NCBI RefSeq assembly: GCF_020715565.1
Contig: NZ_CP085839.1
Span: 1,860,001 to 1,924,000 of the forward strand
Direction of reading: 5' to 3'
Source of the DNA: Nocardioides sp. Kera G14
Lineage (GTDB): Bacteria; Actinomycetota; Actinomycetes; Propionibacteriales; Nocardioidaceae
Length of the DNA stretch: 64,000 bases
The translations under genes and the position numbers were made by a program. Within the stretch, counting starts at the first letter, position 1, and each line of letters begins with the position of its first letter. Below are positions 16,314 to 24,748 of this stretch, one piece after another. The notes under the pieces were generated by a model, which did no database searches, had not been told where the DNA came from, and saw only the letters and a list, made by a program, of their open reading frames with translations.

Positions 16314-17472
16314 GCTCTCCCCCTCCGAGCAGGCCTTCCGCGAGGAGGTCCGGGCCTGGCTCGCCGACCACGTCCCGACGACGCCGCTGCCGTCGATGGA
16401 CACCGCCGCCGGCTTCGCCGCCCACCAGGAGTGGGAGGCGCTCCTCGCCGCCGAACGCCTCTCCGTGGTGTCGTGGCCCGAGGAGTACGGCGGGCGCGGG
16501 GCGTCCTTGGTCGAGTGGGTGCTCTTCGAGGAGGAGTACTACCGCGCCGGCGCACCCGGCCGGGTCTCACAGAACGGCATCTTCCTGCTCGCGCCGATCA
16601 TCTTCGACCACGGCACACAGGAGCAGCAGGACCGGTTCCTGCCCGCCATGGCCCGCGGCGAGGTGATCTGGGCGCAGGGCTGGTCCGAGCCGGAGGCCGG
16701 CTCCGACCTCGCGTCGCTGCGCTCGACCGCGCGACGGGACGAGGAGCGTGGCGGCTGGGTGCTCAACGGACAGAAGACCTGGTCGTCCCGTGCGGCCTAC
16801 GCCCACTGGGGATTCGGGCTCTTCCGGTCGGATCCCTCGTCCACGCGCCACCACGGACTCACGTACTTCCTCTACCCCCTCGACGCGCCCGGACTGACGG
16901 TCCGCCCGATCGCCCAGCTCGACGGCGAGGCCGGCTTCGCCGAGCTCTTCTTCGACGACGTCTTCGTCCCCGACTCCGATGTGCTCGGTGCCCCCGGCGA
17001 CGGCTGGCGAGTCGCCATGTCGACAGCCGGCAACGAGCGCGGGCTGTCGCTGCGCTCGCCCGGCCGCTTCTGCGCCGCGGCTGACCGGCTCGTCGACCTG
17101 TCCGCCTCGGTTTCGAGGCTCGCTGACGCTCGCACCTCAACCAGCGGCGGAGCGCTCGCCGACCGGGTCGCCGACGCGTGGATCCGAGCCGAGGCCTACC
17201 GGCTCTACACCTGGGGCACGGTCACGGCCCTTGCCAGCGGTGGTGACGTGGGCGCGAACGGCAGCGTCAACAAGGTCTTCTGGTCCACGCTCGACCTCGA
17301 CCTCCACCAGACCGCCCTCGACCTCCTGGGGCCGGCGGCGGAGCTGGAGTCGGCGTGGAGCGACGGCTACCTCTTCTCCCTCGCCGGCCCGATCTACGCG
17401 GGCACCAACGAGGTCCAGCACAACATCATCGCCGAGCGGATCCTCGGCCTGCCGAGAGAGGTGCGTGGCTGA
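16303..17472 (+). CDS. fadE31: FadE31-type acyl-CoA dehydrogenase
   Basis: A 389-residue acyl-CoA dehydrogenase (Rv3562 FadE31 is about 377 aa) of the HIP operon. WPEEYGGRG, GWSEPEAGSDLASLRS, NGQKTW and the C-terminal YAGTNEVQHNIIAERILGLPRE are clear. The ATG at 16303 gives the standard N-terminus DLELSPSEQAFREEV. It overlaps fadE32 by one base (TGATG). Residues around 269-280 (VSRLADARTST) come from a 37-bp dispersed repeat; this insertion accounts for the extra length relative to the family. Confidence 0.88.
   Translation: MDLELSPSEQAFREEVRAWLADHVPTTPLPSMDTAAGFAAHQEWEALLAAERLSVVSWPEEYGGRGASLVEWVLFEEEYYRAGAPGRVSQNGIFLLAPIIFDHGTQEQQDRFLPAMARGEVIWAQGWSEPEAGSDLASLRSTARRDEERGGWVLNGQKTWSSRAAYAHWGFGLFRSDPSSTRHHGLTYFLYPLDAPGLTVRPIAQLDGEAGFAELFFDDVFVPDSDVLGAPGDGWRVAMSTAGNERGLSLRSPGRFCAAADRLVDLSASVSRLADARTSTSGGALADRVADAWIRAEAYRLYTWGTVTALASGGDVGANGSVNKVFWSTLDLDLHQTALDLLGPAAELESAWSDGYLFSLAGPIYAGTNEVQHNIIAERILGLPREVRG
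17109..17145 (-). repeat. 37-bp dispersed repeat element inside fadE31 (copy 1)
   Basis: The minus-strand sequence begins GCTGGTTGAGGTGCGAGC and ends CAGCGAGCCTCGAAACC. It is identical at 35 of 37 positions to 55990-56026. Read with the gene it encodes VSRLADARTST in FadE31, in the same frame as the copy in the glycosyltransferase. Confidence 0.8.
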
Positions 17473-18446
17473 TGCGCTTCACCCTGACCTCCGAACAGCG
17501 GGCCTTCCGTGAGGCGCTCGACGACCTGCTCGGCGCCGCCGACACCCCGGCTGCTGCGCGGGCGTGGGCAGACGGCGATCCCCAGCCCGGCCTGGGGATC
17601 TGGAAGCAGCTTGCCGACCTCGGCCTCAACGGGCTCCTCGTCACCGAGGAGGACGGGGGGGTCGGCGGGAGCCACGTCGACCTGGCCGTCGCCCATGAGG
17701 CGCTCGGCTTCCACGGCGCGGTCGGCCCCTCCCTCGAGGTCGCCTTCCTCGCGTGCCTCCTCGACGGCGAGCGGGCCGCGGCCCTCGCCGAGGGGACGGT
17801 CGCGACCGTCGCGCATGACCCGGTGACGCCGTGGGCGCTCGACGCCGATGTGGCGTCCGTGGTCTATGCGACGACCGTGGACGGCCTGCATGTCGCGAAC
17901 GTCGGTCACCAGCACGCCAGTATCGACACCACCCGCCGGCTCTTCGACGTCGACGCGCATGACGGCCCGATCGTCACCGCCGAGGACCTCGACGCCGCAC
18001 TCGACGTCGCAGCGCTCGCATGTGCGGCCCAGCTGCTCGGAGCCGGCGAACGAGTCCTCACCGACGCGGTCGCGTATGCGAAACAGCGGTCGCAGTTCGG
18101 CCGGCCGATCGGAAGCTTCCAGGCACTGAAGCACCAGTTGGCCGACGTACGGATCGCGCTGGACTTCGCCCGGCCTCTGGTCTTCGGGGCGGCCCTGGCC
18201 ATTGATGACGACAGCCGCACCGCATCCCGGAGCGTGAGCGCCGCGAAGGCCTACGCCAACCATGCCTCCCTCCTCGCCGCTCGCACGGCGCTGCAGGTCC
18301 ATGGCGCGGTCGGCTATACCCGCGAGCTCGACCTGTCGCTGTGGCTGCTCCGGATCCAGGCACTCCAGTCCGCCTGGGGCACGACGGCCTGGCATCGCGA
18401 GCGTGTCCTCGACAGCCTGTGCGCCGGCCCCACGAGCGCGTCGTGA
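17472..18446 (+). CDS. fadE32: FadE32-type acyl-CoA dehydrogenase subunit
   Basis: A 324-residue acyl-CoA dehydrogenase-like protein, matching Rv3563 FadE32 (319 aa). It is shorter than a full enzyme and has a degenerate middle domain, as expected for one half of a heteromeric (alpha2beta2) dehydrogenase. The FAD-contact motif RSQFGRPIGSFQALKHQLAD and the C-terminal VHGAVGYTRELDLSLWLLR are present. Start ATG 17472 overlaps the fadE31 stop by one base; the end overlaps fadE33 by GTGA. Likely partner: FadE31 or FadE33. Confidence 0.88.
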   Translation: MRFTLTSEQRAFREALDDLLGAADTPAAARAWADGDPQPGLGIWKQLADLGLNGLLVTEEDGGVGGSHVDLAVAHEALGFHGAVGPSLEVAFLACLLDGERAAALAEGTVATVAHDPVTPWALDADVASVVYATTVDGLHVANVGHQHASIDTTRRLFDVDAHDGPIVTAEDLDAALDVAALACAAQLLGAGERVLTDAVAYAKQRSQFGRPIGSFQALKHQLADVRIALDFARPLVFGAALAIDDDSRTASRSVSAAKAYANHASLLAARTALQVHGAVGYTRELDLSLWLLRIQALQSAWGTTAWHRERVLDSLCAGPTSAS

Positions 18447-19486
18447 CCGCCATGGAGCTCACTCCGGAGCAGGAGGCGCTGCGGTCGACCGTGCAGGCAC
18501 TGCTCGAGAAGCGGTCCGACAGTGCGGCGGTCCGCGCCGCACTGGGCTCGCCCTCCGGCTACGACCTCGACCTCTGGGAGCGTCTCGTCGAGCTCGGAGC
18601 TGCGGCGATGGTCGTCCCTGAGGAGTACGACGGCGTCGGTGCCACCCTCGTCGAGGCCGGTCTCGTCCTCGAGCAGCTCGGCCACTCGCTCGCGCCCTCG
18701 CCCCTGCTCGAGTCCCTCGTGGCCACCTCCGCGCTGGCGGCTGTGGGAGGCGACGTCGCCGCCGACCTCCTTCCGCGCCTCGCCGCGGGCGAACTCGTCA
18801 CCCTCCACCGAACGGGCCCTCACTCACCGCCGAATGGGGCCTTTCCTGCCACCGAATCAGGGGTTTCCTGCGTCGACGGCCGGCTGACCGGCACCACGCT
18901 CCTGCCGTACGCCGACCGGGCGGCCGCCCTGCTCATCGCGACCGAGTCGGAGGCCGGGCCGATGGTCTGTCAGGTCGACCCTGCCGACGTACGCGCCGAG
19001 CATGCCCCGACGCTGGACCAGACCCTCCACCTGGCGACGGTGACGCTCGACGAGGCTCCGGCCAGGGTGATCGCCGAGGGCGTGTCCGCGACGGCGGCGG
19101 TCGAGGCCGCGCGACAGGCCGAGCTTGTCGGCATCGCGGCCCTCGCGACCGGCGCCGCCCAACGCGCCCTCGACATGACCGTCGGCTATGCCAAGGAGCG
19201 CACCCAGTTCGGCCGACCGATCGGCTCCTTCCAGGCGCTCAAGCACCGGATGGCCGACATGCTCGTCCTCGTCGAGACCTCACGCAGCGCCAGCTGGGCG
19301 GCGGCCCGTGGCCTGATGGACGCGGGCGACGCGGCGATCTACTGCACCGACGCCCTGAGCGATATCGCCGCGGAGACGATCCAGCTCCACGGAGGCATCG
19401 CGATCACCTGGGAGCACGACGCCCACCTGATCTTCAAGCGGGCCCACGCACTCCGTCAGCTCGTGCGTCAGCCCAGCGAGCGGTAG
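18443..19486 (+). CDS. fadE33: FadE33-type acyl-CoA dehydrogenase subunit
   Basis: A 347-residue dehydrogenase subunit (Rv3564 FadE33 is about 318 aa) with RTQFGRPIGSFQALKHRMADM and LHGGIAITWEHDAHLIFKRA. GTG 18443 makes a GTGA overlap with fadE32; ATG 18452 is the alternative. Roughly residues 122-143 (TGPHSPPNGAFPATESGVSC region) are encoded by three 22-bp repeat units, a 66-base in-frame insertion that explains the extra length. It is the last gene of the operon and overlaps the convergent hsaB by 19 bases. Confidence 0.87.
   Translation: MTAMELTPEQEALRSTVQALLEKRSDSAAVRAALGSPSGYDLDLWERLVELGAAAMVVPEEYDGVGATLVEAGLVLEQLGHSLAPSPLLESLVATSALAAVGGDVAADLLPRLAAGELVTLHRTGPHSPPNGAFPATESGVSCVDGRLTGTTLLPYADRAAALLIATESEAGPMVCQVDPADVRAEHAPTLDQTLHLATVTLDEAPARVIAEGVSATAAVEAARQAELVGIAALATGAAQRALDMTVGYAKERTQFGRPIGSFQALKHRMADMLVLVETSRSASWAAARGLMDAGDAAIYCTDALSDIAAETIQLHGGIAITWEHDAHLIFKRAHALRQLVRQPSER
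18805..18870 (+). repeat. 22-bp tandem repeat array inside fadE33
   Basis: Three 22-bp units: 18805-18826 begins CCACCGAACGGG and ends CTCACTCA, 18827-18848 begins CCGCCGAATGGGG and ends TTTCCTG, 18849-18870 begins CCACCGAATCAGG and ends TTTCCTG. The total of 66 bases keeps the reading frame. It links the two unit types seen in the ipdC and fadA6 arrays. Confidence 0.75.
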
Positions 19487-20082
19487 GCCGAGCGGTAGAA
19501 GACGAGCGGCTCCTCGGCCTCGCCGACGGTGAGCGCGTCGACGGCTCCGAGCACGACGAAGTGGTCGCCGGCCTCGTGGACGGCATGGACGCGGCAGTCG
19601 ATCCAAGCCAGTGCGCCACCCAGGTGCGGGTCACCAAGAGGTGAGGGCGACCACGGGACGCCGGCGAACTTGTCCCCGCCTGAGCGGGCGAACTGGTTGG
19701 AGAGCTCCTCCTGCCCGGCGGCGAGCAGGTTGACCGTGAAGTGGCCGGCACGACGGATCAACGGCCAGGCGTGGGACGTCTTGGCCGGCACGATCAGGAC
19801 GAGCGGCGGCTCCAGGGAGACCGAGGTGAAGGACTGCAGGGTCATGCCGATCGGCCCGTCGGGACCCTCGGCGGTCACGATGGTGACACCCGAGGCGAAC
19901 CGCCCCAGCACGCCGCGGAACTCCCGCGCGGCCTCGACCTCCTCCGGCGTCGGAGCATGCACGCCGTCCCCGAGCGGGGAGAAGTCGAAGTTGCCGAGGA
20001 AGTCCTCGATCAGCCCCGTGGGAGGCCACGTCGACGCTGCATCGGGCGACATGCCGTCAGGGATCTCCACGTCTCGCAACAT
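19468..20082 (-). CDS. hsaB: HsaB, flavin reductase for HsaA
   Basis: A 204-residue flavin reductase-like protein (M. tuberculosis HsaB is about 187 aa) that supplies reduced flavin to the monooxygenase HsaA. The split-barrel signature FASGVTIVTAEGPDGPIGMTLQSFTSVSLEPPLVL is clear (about residues 60-96), with GHFTVNLLA further on. It is the last gene of hsaA-hsaD-hsaC-hsaB, 3 bases after hsaC. Its 3' end overlaps the convergent fadE33 by 19 bases. Confidence 0.92.
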   Translation of the reverse strand: MLRDVEIPDGMSPDAASTWPPTGLIEDFLGNFDFSPLGDGVHAPTPEEVEAAREFRGVLGRFASGVTIVTAEGPDGPIGMTLQSFTSVSLEPPLVLIVPAKTSHAWPLIRRAGHFTVNLLAAGQEELSNQFARSGGDKFAGVPWSPSPLGDPHLGGALAWIDCRVHAVHEAGDHFVVLGAVDALTVGEAEEPLVFYRSAYRSLG

Positions 20083-20085
20083 AGC

Positions 20086-20979
20086 TCAGCCGCTGAACTC
20101 GTGACCCCAGTAGGAGACGGCGGTCGACTCCCGCGCCACCCAGCGCCCGTCGTCGACCGTGAGGCCGTCGGTGCCGAACTCGATGTCGAAGCCACCGGGC
20201 GACTTCACGTAGAACGAGACCATCTCGTCGTTCATGTGACGCCCCAGCGTCGCGGCCAGCGGCACGCCGTTCTTCTGCACCCGCTCCAGGGCACGGCCGA
20301 CGTCGTCGAGCTCGGTGACCTCGAGCATGACGTGGACACACTTCGACGGACGCGGCATCGGCAGGAAGGCGAGCGAGTGGTGACGCGGGTTGACCCCGAG
20401 GAACCGCAGCCACACTTTGGATCCCGGCTCCTTGCCGACGAACTCGCCGGGCATCGACATCGAGTCGCGCAGTCGGAAGCCGAGCGTGTCGCGGTAGAAC
20501 CGCAGCGCCTCGACATCGTCGGTCACCGGGAGCACCACGTGGCCCATGCCCTGGTCCCCGGTCACGAAGGTCGAGCCGTACGGCGTCACCGCAGGGAATC
20601 GCTCGTAGCTGATGCCGTGGAAGAGCTCGAAGACGTTCTCGAACGGGTCGGAGAAGCGGATCAGCTCCTGCACACGGCGCTCGGCGAGCTCGTCGGCGGT
20701 GCCTTCGGAGAAGTCGACGCCGGCCTTCGTGAGATGTTCGCGTGCGGCCTGCAGCGCCTCGTGGTCGGCGAGCTCCCAGCCGGTGCACTCCACCTCGTCC
20801 GCAGCTCCCGGCACGATCACGAGGCGCGCCGAGACCTCGTCGATCCGGTAGTAGAGGTGCTCGGGCGAGGGGCCGCGGCCCTTCATCAGACCCAGCACCT
20901 TCTCGGCGAACCGTGACCAGGCAGGCAGGTCCGTGGCGGTCACCCGCAGGTAGCCCATGGACTTGATATCAATCGTCAC
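20086..20979 (-). CDS. hsaC: HsaC, extradiol ring-cleavage dioxygenase
   Basis: A 297-residue type I extradiol dioxygenase (M. tuberculosis HsaC is 300 aa) that cleaves the catechol 3,4-DHSA by meta-cleavage. It has two vicinal-oxygen-chelate domains. The Fe(II) ligands are visible in the C-terminal domain: His in GHVVLP (about 145), His in CVHVMLEV (about 216) and Glu in FDIEFG (about 267). It lies 3 bases after hsaD and 3 before hsaB, a tight operon. Confidence 0.95.
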   Translation of the reverse strand: MTIDIKSMGYLRVTATDLPAWSRFAEKVLGLMKGRGPSPEHLYYRIDEVSARLVIVPGAADEVECTGWELADHEALQAAREHLTKAGVDFSEGTADELAERRVQELIRFSDPFENVFELFHGISYERFPAVTPYGSTFVTGDQGMGHVVLPVTDDVEALRFYRDTLGFRLRDSMSMPGEFVGKEPGSKVWLRFLGVNPRHHSLAFLPMPRPSKCVHVMLEVTELDDVGRALERVQKNGVPLAATLGRHMNDEMVSFYVKSPGGFDIEFGTDGLTVDDGRWVARESTAVSYWGHEFSG

Positions 20980-20982
20980 TGG

Positions 20983-21870
20983 TCATGACCTTTCGCGCTC
21001 GCGATGCCGGGCCAGGAAGGCGGTCGTCAGCTCGGCGAACTCCTCAGCCGCCTCGATCTGCGCCCAGTGGCCACAGTTGGGGAAGACATGGAGCTGCGCC
21101 TTCCGGATCTGCTTGAGGGCCACGAGGGCCCCGTCCAGGGGATTGACGCGGTCCTCCCGTCCCCACGTCAGAAGGGTGTGGTGCCGGATCGCCGACACCT
21201 CACGCCACAGCTGGCCGTCCTCGGCCCACTCCGGGTTGTAGAAGGAGGCGCCCATCGAACGCATGGCCTCCAGCGAGCCGGGCGCGGTGGCGTCGGCGAA
21301 GCGTGCCTCCACCAGCTCGTCGGTCACGAGCGACTGGTTGACGACCATGGTCGAGATGAACGCCCGCAGCGCCTCGCGCGACGGGTTCATCGAGAAGTCC
21401 ATCAGGCGTTGGACGCCCTCGGTCGGGTCGGCATGGAAGAGGTTGAGCGAGAGTCCGCCCGGACCCATGAGGACCAGCCGGCCGACACGGTCCGGGTACT
21501 CGAGGGCGAACCGGGTCGCCGTACCGCCTCCCAGGGAGTTGCCGAGGAGGTGGATCCGCTCGATGCCGAGCTCGTCGAGGAAGCGGACGAGGTAGTCGGC
21601 GGAGAAGCGGAAGTAGTTGGCTGTGACGGCCGGCTTGTCCGAGCCGCCGAAACCGGGCTGGTCGACCAGCAGGGTGCGGAGCGACGAGGCGAAGCGGGGC
21701 AGGGCGGGGCCGAAGTTCGACCACGCGCTCGCACCCGGACCGCCGCCGTGCAGCATCACCAGCGGCAGGCCCCCGCCGACGAGTGATTCACCGCCCTCAG
21801 GCGACGCCTCGTAGTAGTTGAGTGTCAGATCGCCCGCCTTCGCAGAGCGACGCACAGACTCCTGGTCCAT
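20983..21870 (-). CDS. hsaD: HsaD, meta-cleavage product (C-C) hydrolase
   Basis: A 295-residue alpha/beta hydrolase (M. tuberculosis HsaD is 291 aa) that hydrolyses 4,9-DSHA after HsaC. The oxyanion segment LHGGGPGASAWSNFGPALP is near residues 40-58, the nucleophile Ser is in GNSLGGG, the acid in GREDRVNPLDG and the His in NCGHWAQIE. The start overlaps the hsaA stop by one base. Confidence 0.95.
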   Translation of the reverse strand: MDQESVRRSAKAGDLTLNYYEASPEGGESLVGGGLPLVMLHGGGPGASAWSNFGPALPRFASSLRTLLVDQPGFGGSDKPAVTANYFRFSADYLVRFLDELGIERIHLLGNSLGGGTATRFALEYPDRVGRLVLMGPGGLSLNLFHADPTEGVQRLMDFSMNPSREALRAFISTMVVNQSLVTDELVEARFADATAPGSLEAMRSMGASFYNPEWAEDGQLWREVSAIRHHTLLTWGREDRVNPLDGALVALKQIRKAQLHVFPNCGHWAQIEAAEEFAELTTAFLARHRERERS

Positions 21871-23042
21871 CAGTACATCCCCGGGTCGACCTTGTGCCCG
21901 AACTCCGAGGCACCGAACATCTGCAGCGCGCGCTCGGGGTCGTTGGCGGCGTGCACCCGACCGGCGTGAGCGTCACGCCAGGCCCGCTGGAGATAGGTCC
22001 CTGTGGCGAGAGCGCGGCCACCGGAGGCCTCGAAGAGCGCATCGATCGCGTCGATCGCCCGCTGGGTGCCGAGCACCTGGTCGCGCCGCACCTTGAGCCG
22101 CAGCGGGATCGGGATCTTCTCCCCCTTCGCCACCAGCGCCTGCTCCTCGCGGATGTTGGAGATCAGCAGGGCCCAGGCGGCGTCGATCTCCGAGGAGGCA
22201 CGGGCGATCCGTACGGCGGCGAAGGGGTCGAGTGAGGCCTTCTCGCCGATGTAGGAGGCACGCACGCGCTTCTGCTGCATCTCGACGTGCTCGGCGTAGG
22301 CGCCGGTCGCCATGCCGATGATGGGCGTCGAGATCGTCGTCGTGAAGAGCGAGTGGAAGGGCAGCTTGTAGAGGTCACTGTCGTTGACCGCCTGACCCGG
22401 GCCGTAGCAGCGACCGGTGTCCCCCATCGACAGCGTGAACGCCTCGGGCACGAACGTCTCGGAGACCACGATGTCGTTGGAGCCGGTGCCCGAGAGGCCG
22501 ACGACGTTCCAGACGTCGACGATCTCGTACTGGTCGCGCGGCAGCAGGAAGGTGCGGAAGTCGACCACCTGGCCCTCGGCGTTGTAGACGAGCCCGCCGA
22601 GCAGCACCCACTGGGCATGCGCGCACCCCGAGGAGAAGGACCAGCGGCCGGAGAGCGTGAAGCCACCGTCCGCCAGCACGGCCTTCCCGGTCGGGGCGTA
22701 CGACGACGAGGCCCGCGTCGTCGGGTCATTGCCCCACACCGCCTCCTGGGCCGCATCGTCGAAGAGCGCGATCTGCCACGGATGCACGCCGAGCACCGAC
22801 GAGATCCACCCGGTCGACCCGCACGCACTCGCGATCGCACGGACCGCGGTGTAGAAGTCCACGGGGTCGGCCTCGAGCCCGCCGTAGCGCTTCGGCTGCA
22901 ACAGCGAGAAGAAGCCGGTCTCCTCGAGCTCCTTGACCGACGAGTCGGGCACCGCCCGTAGCCGCTCCGTCTCGTCGGCGCGCTCCCGGAAGGCTGGAAG
23001 CAGGTCACGCACGCCGTCGAGGACCGTTGATGTCTCCGTCAT
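21870..23042 (-). CDS. hsaA: HsaA, flavin-dependent 3-HSA hydroxylase
   Basis: A 390-residue group D flavin monooxygenase with acyl-CoA dehydrogenase fold (M. tuberculosis HsaA is 394 aa). It hydroxylates 3-HSA to 3,4-DHSA using reduced flavin from HsaB. Signatures include GFFSLLQPKRYGGLEADP, CGSTGWISSVLGVHPW, SGRWSFSSGCAHAQW and VVGLSGTGSNDIVV. It heads the operon and starts 11 bases from a KstR-type box shared with the divergent kstD. Confidence 0.95.
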   Translation of the reverse strand: MTETSTVLDGVRDLLPAFRERADETERLRAVPDSSVKELEETGFFSLLQPKRYGGLEADPVDFYTAVRAIASACGSTGWISSVLGVHPWQIALFDDAAQEAVWGNDPTTRASSSYAPTGKAVLADGGFTLSGRWSFSSGCAHAQWVLLGGLVYNAEGQVVDFRTFLLPRDQYEIVDVWNVVGLSGTGSNDIVVSETFVPEAFTLSMGDTGRCYGPGQAVNDSDLYKLPFHSLFTTTISTPIIGMATGAYAEHVEMQQKRVRASYIGEKASLDPFAAVRIARASSEIDAAWALLISNIREEQALVAKGEKIPIPLRLKVRRDQVLGTQRAIDAIDALFEASGGRALATGTYLQRAWRDAHAGRVHAANDPERALQMFGASEFGHKVDPGMY

Positions 23043-23052
23043 AGCTCAACAC

Positions 23053-23066
23053 TAGAACACGTTCTA
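23053..23066. promoter_or_regulatory. KstR-type operator, hsaA / kstD divergent promoter
   Basis: TAGAACACGTTCTA has perfect TAGAAC/GTTCTA arms. It lies between starts at 23042 and 23090. A second half-site, TAGAAC followed by a degenerate arm, lies at 23077-23090, 24 bases further towards kstD. Confidence 0.9.
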
Positions 23067-23089
23067 CTTTTTGTGCTAGAACTTCTTTC

Positions 23090-24748
23090 GTGGAATCCAC
23101 CTACGACGTGATCGTCGTCGGCGCCGGCGGTGCCGGCATGACGGCCGCCCTCGCCGCGAAGACCAAGCACGGCCTCGAGACCGTGGTGATCGAGAAGTCG
23201 TCGTACTTCGGCGGCTCCACCTCCCGCTCCGGCGGCGGCGTGTGGATCCCCGGGAACTACGCGCTCAAGGCCGCCGGCCAGGTCGAGCCGGGCGACGCCG
23301 ACGCGGCCAAGCTCTACCTCGAGTCGATCGTCGGCGACGTCGTGCCGAGAGAGCGCCGCGACACCTACGTCGACCGCGGCCCCGAGGTGCTCGAATTCCT
23401 CCGAGCGGCGACACCGGTCCGGTTGAAGTGGGTCCCCGACTACGCCGACTATCACCCCGAGGCACCCGGCGGACGGCTCAAGGGCCGCTCCGTGGAGCCC
23501 GTCCCCACCGACGCGCGGATCATCGGCGACGAACTGAAGCGGCTCCACCCGCCGTACGCCAAGGCCCCGGCGAACATGGTCGTCACCCAGGCGGACTTCC
23601 GGAAGATGGCGACCGGCTTCCGCACGATCAAGGGCCCGCTCACGATGGTCCGGGTCGGCCTCCGGAAGGTCATCTCCACGCTGCTCGGCCGGAGGCTCTT
23701 CGGGATGGGGGCCGCGCTGGCGATCAGCCTGCGCAAGGGCCTGATGGACGCCCAGGTCCCCGTCCTCTACGAGCACGAGCTCACCGACCTGATCGTCGAG
23801 GGCGGCCGCGTCGTCGGCATCCGGGTCAGCACGCCCGACGGCCCGAAGGAGCTCCGCGCACGCAAGGGCGTGATCCTCGGCAGCGGCGGCTTCGAGCACA
23901 ACCAGGAGCTGCGCGACAAGTGGCAGCCGGCCCCGCAGAACGTCGACTGGTCGACCGGCGCACCGTCGAACACCGGCGCGGGCATCCTCGCCGGCATCGC
24001 CGCCGGTGCCGCCACCGACCTGCTCGACGAGGCCTGGTGGGGACCCACGATCATGCTGCCCGGGCGCTCGTGGTTCCTGCTCTCGGAGCGCAACCTGCCC
24101 GGTTCGTTCATCGTCAACGCCGAGGGCCGCCGCTTCATGAACGAGGCACTCCCCTACGTCGAGGCGGTCCACGAGATCCAGAAGGGCCAGGCCAGCGGGG
24201 TCGAGCACGTGCCCAGCTGGATGATCTTCGACCAGACCTACCGCAGCCGCTACATCTTCGCCGGCCTCTCCGGCCAGCAGCCCATCCCCGGCCGTTGGTT
24301 CAAGGAGGAGTTCGTCGTGAAGTCGGAATCGATCGAGGGCCTGGCGGAGAGGATCGGTGTCCCGGCGGAGAACCTCGCCGCGACCGTCGAGCGGTTCAAC
24401 GGCTTCGCCCGGACCGGCGACGACGAGGACTTCCATCGCGGTGTCTCGGGCTACGACCACTACTACTCCGACCCGACGGTCAAGCCGAACTGCTCGCTCG
24501 CGCCGCTGGACAAGGCACCCTTCTACGCCGTGAAGATCCTGCCCGGCGACCTCGGCACCAAGGGCGGTCTCGTCACCGATGCCCACGCGCGGGTGCTGCG
24601 ACCCGACGGGTCGGTGATCGAGGGCCTCTGGGCCGCCGGCAACGTCTCGTCGGCGGTGATGGGACGGACGTACGCCGGCCCCGGAGCGACCATCGGCCCG
24701 GCCATGGTCTTCGGGTACCTCGCTGCAGAAGACCTTGCGAGCGCCTGA
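23090..24748 (+). CDS. kstD: KstD, 3-ketosteroid delta-1-dehydrogenase
   Basis: A 552-residue FAD enzyme (M. tuberculosis KstD is 563 aa) that desaturates ring A before ring opening. The N-terminal FAD motif VVGAGGAGMTAAL is at about 10-22, and the KstD signature GGSTSRSGGGVWIP follows. Candidate catalytic tyrosines are those in DYADYHP (about 120), in the mid-protein, and in FYAVKILPGDLGTKGG near the C-terminus. It starts with GTG 24 bases after the KstR box and overlaps the next gene by one base. Confidence 0.95.
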   Translation: MESTYDVIVVGAGGAGMTAALAAKTKHGLETVVIEKSSYFGGSTSRSGGGVWIPGNYALKAAGQVEPGDADAAKLYLESIVGDVVPRERRDTYVDRGPEVLEFLRAATPVRLKWVPDYADYHPEAPGGRLKGRSVEPVPTDARIIGDELKRLHPPYAKAPANMVVTQADFRKMATGFRTIKGPLTMVRVGLRKVISTLLGRRLFGMGAALAISLRKGLMDAQVPVLYEHELTDLIVEGGRVVGIRVSTPDGPKELRARKGVILGSGGFEHNQELRDKWQPAPQNVDWSTGAPSNTGAGILAGIAAGAATDLLDEAWWGPTIMLPGRSWFLLSERNLPGSFIVNAEGRRFMNEALPYVEAVHEIQKGQASGVEHVPSWMIFDQTYRSRYIFAGLSGQQPIPGRWFKEEFVVKSESIEGLAERIGVPAENLAATVERFNGFARTGDDEDFHRGVSGYDHYYSDPTVKPNCSLAPLDKAPFYAVKILPGDLGTKGGLVTDAHARVLRPDGSVIEGLWAAGNVSSAVMGRTYAGPGATIGPAMVFGYLAAEDLASA

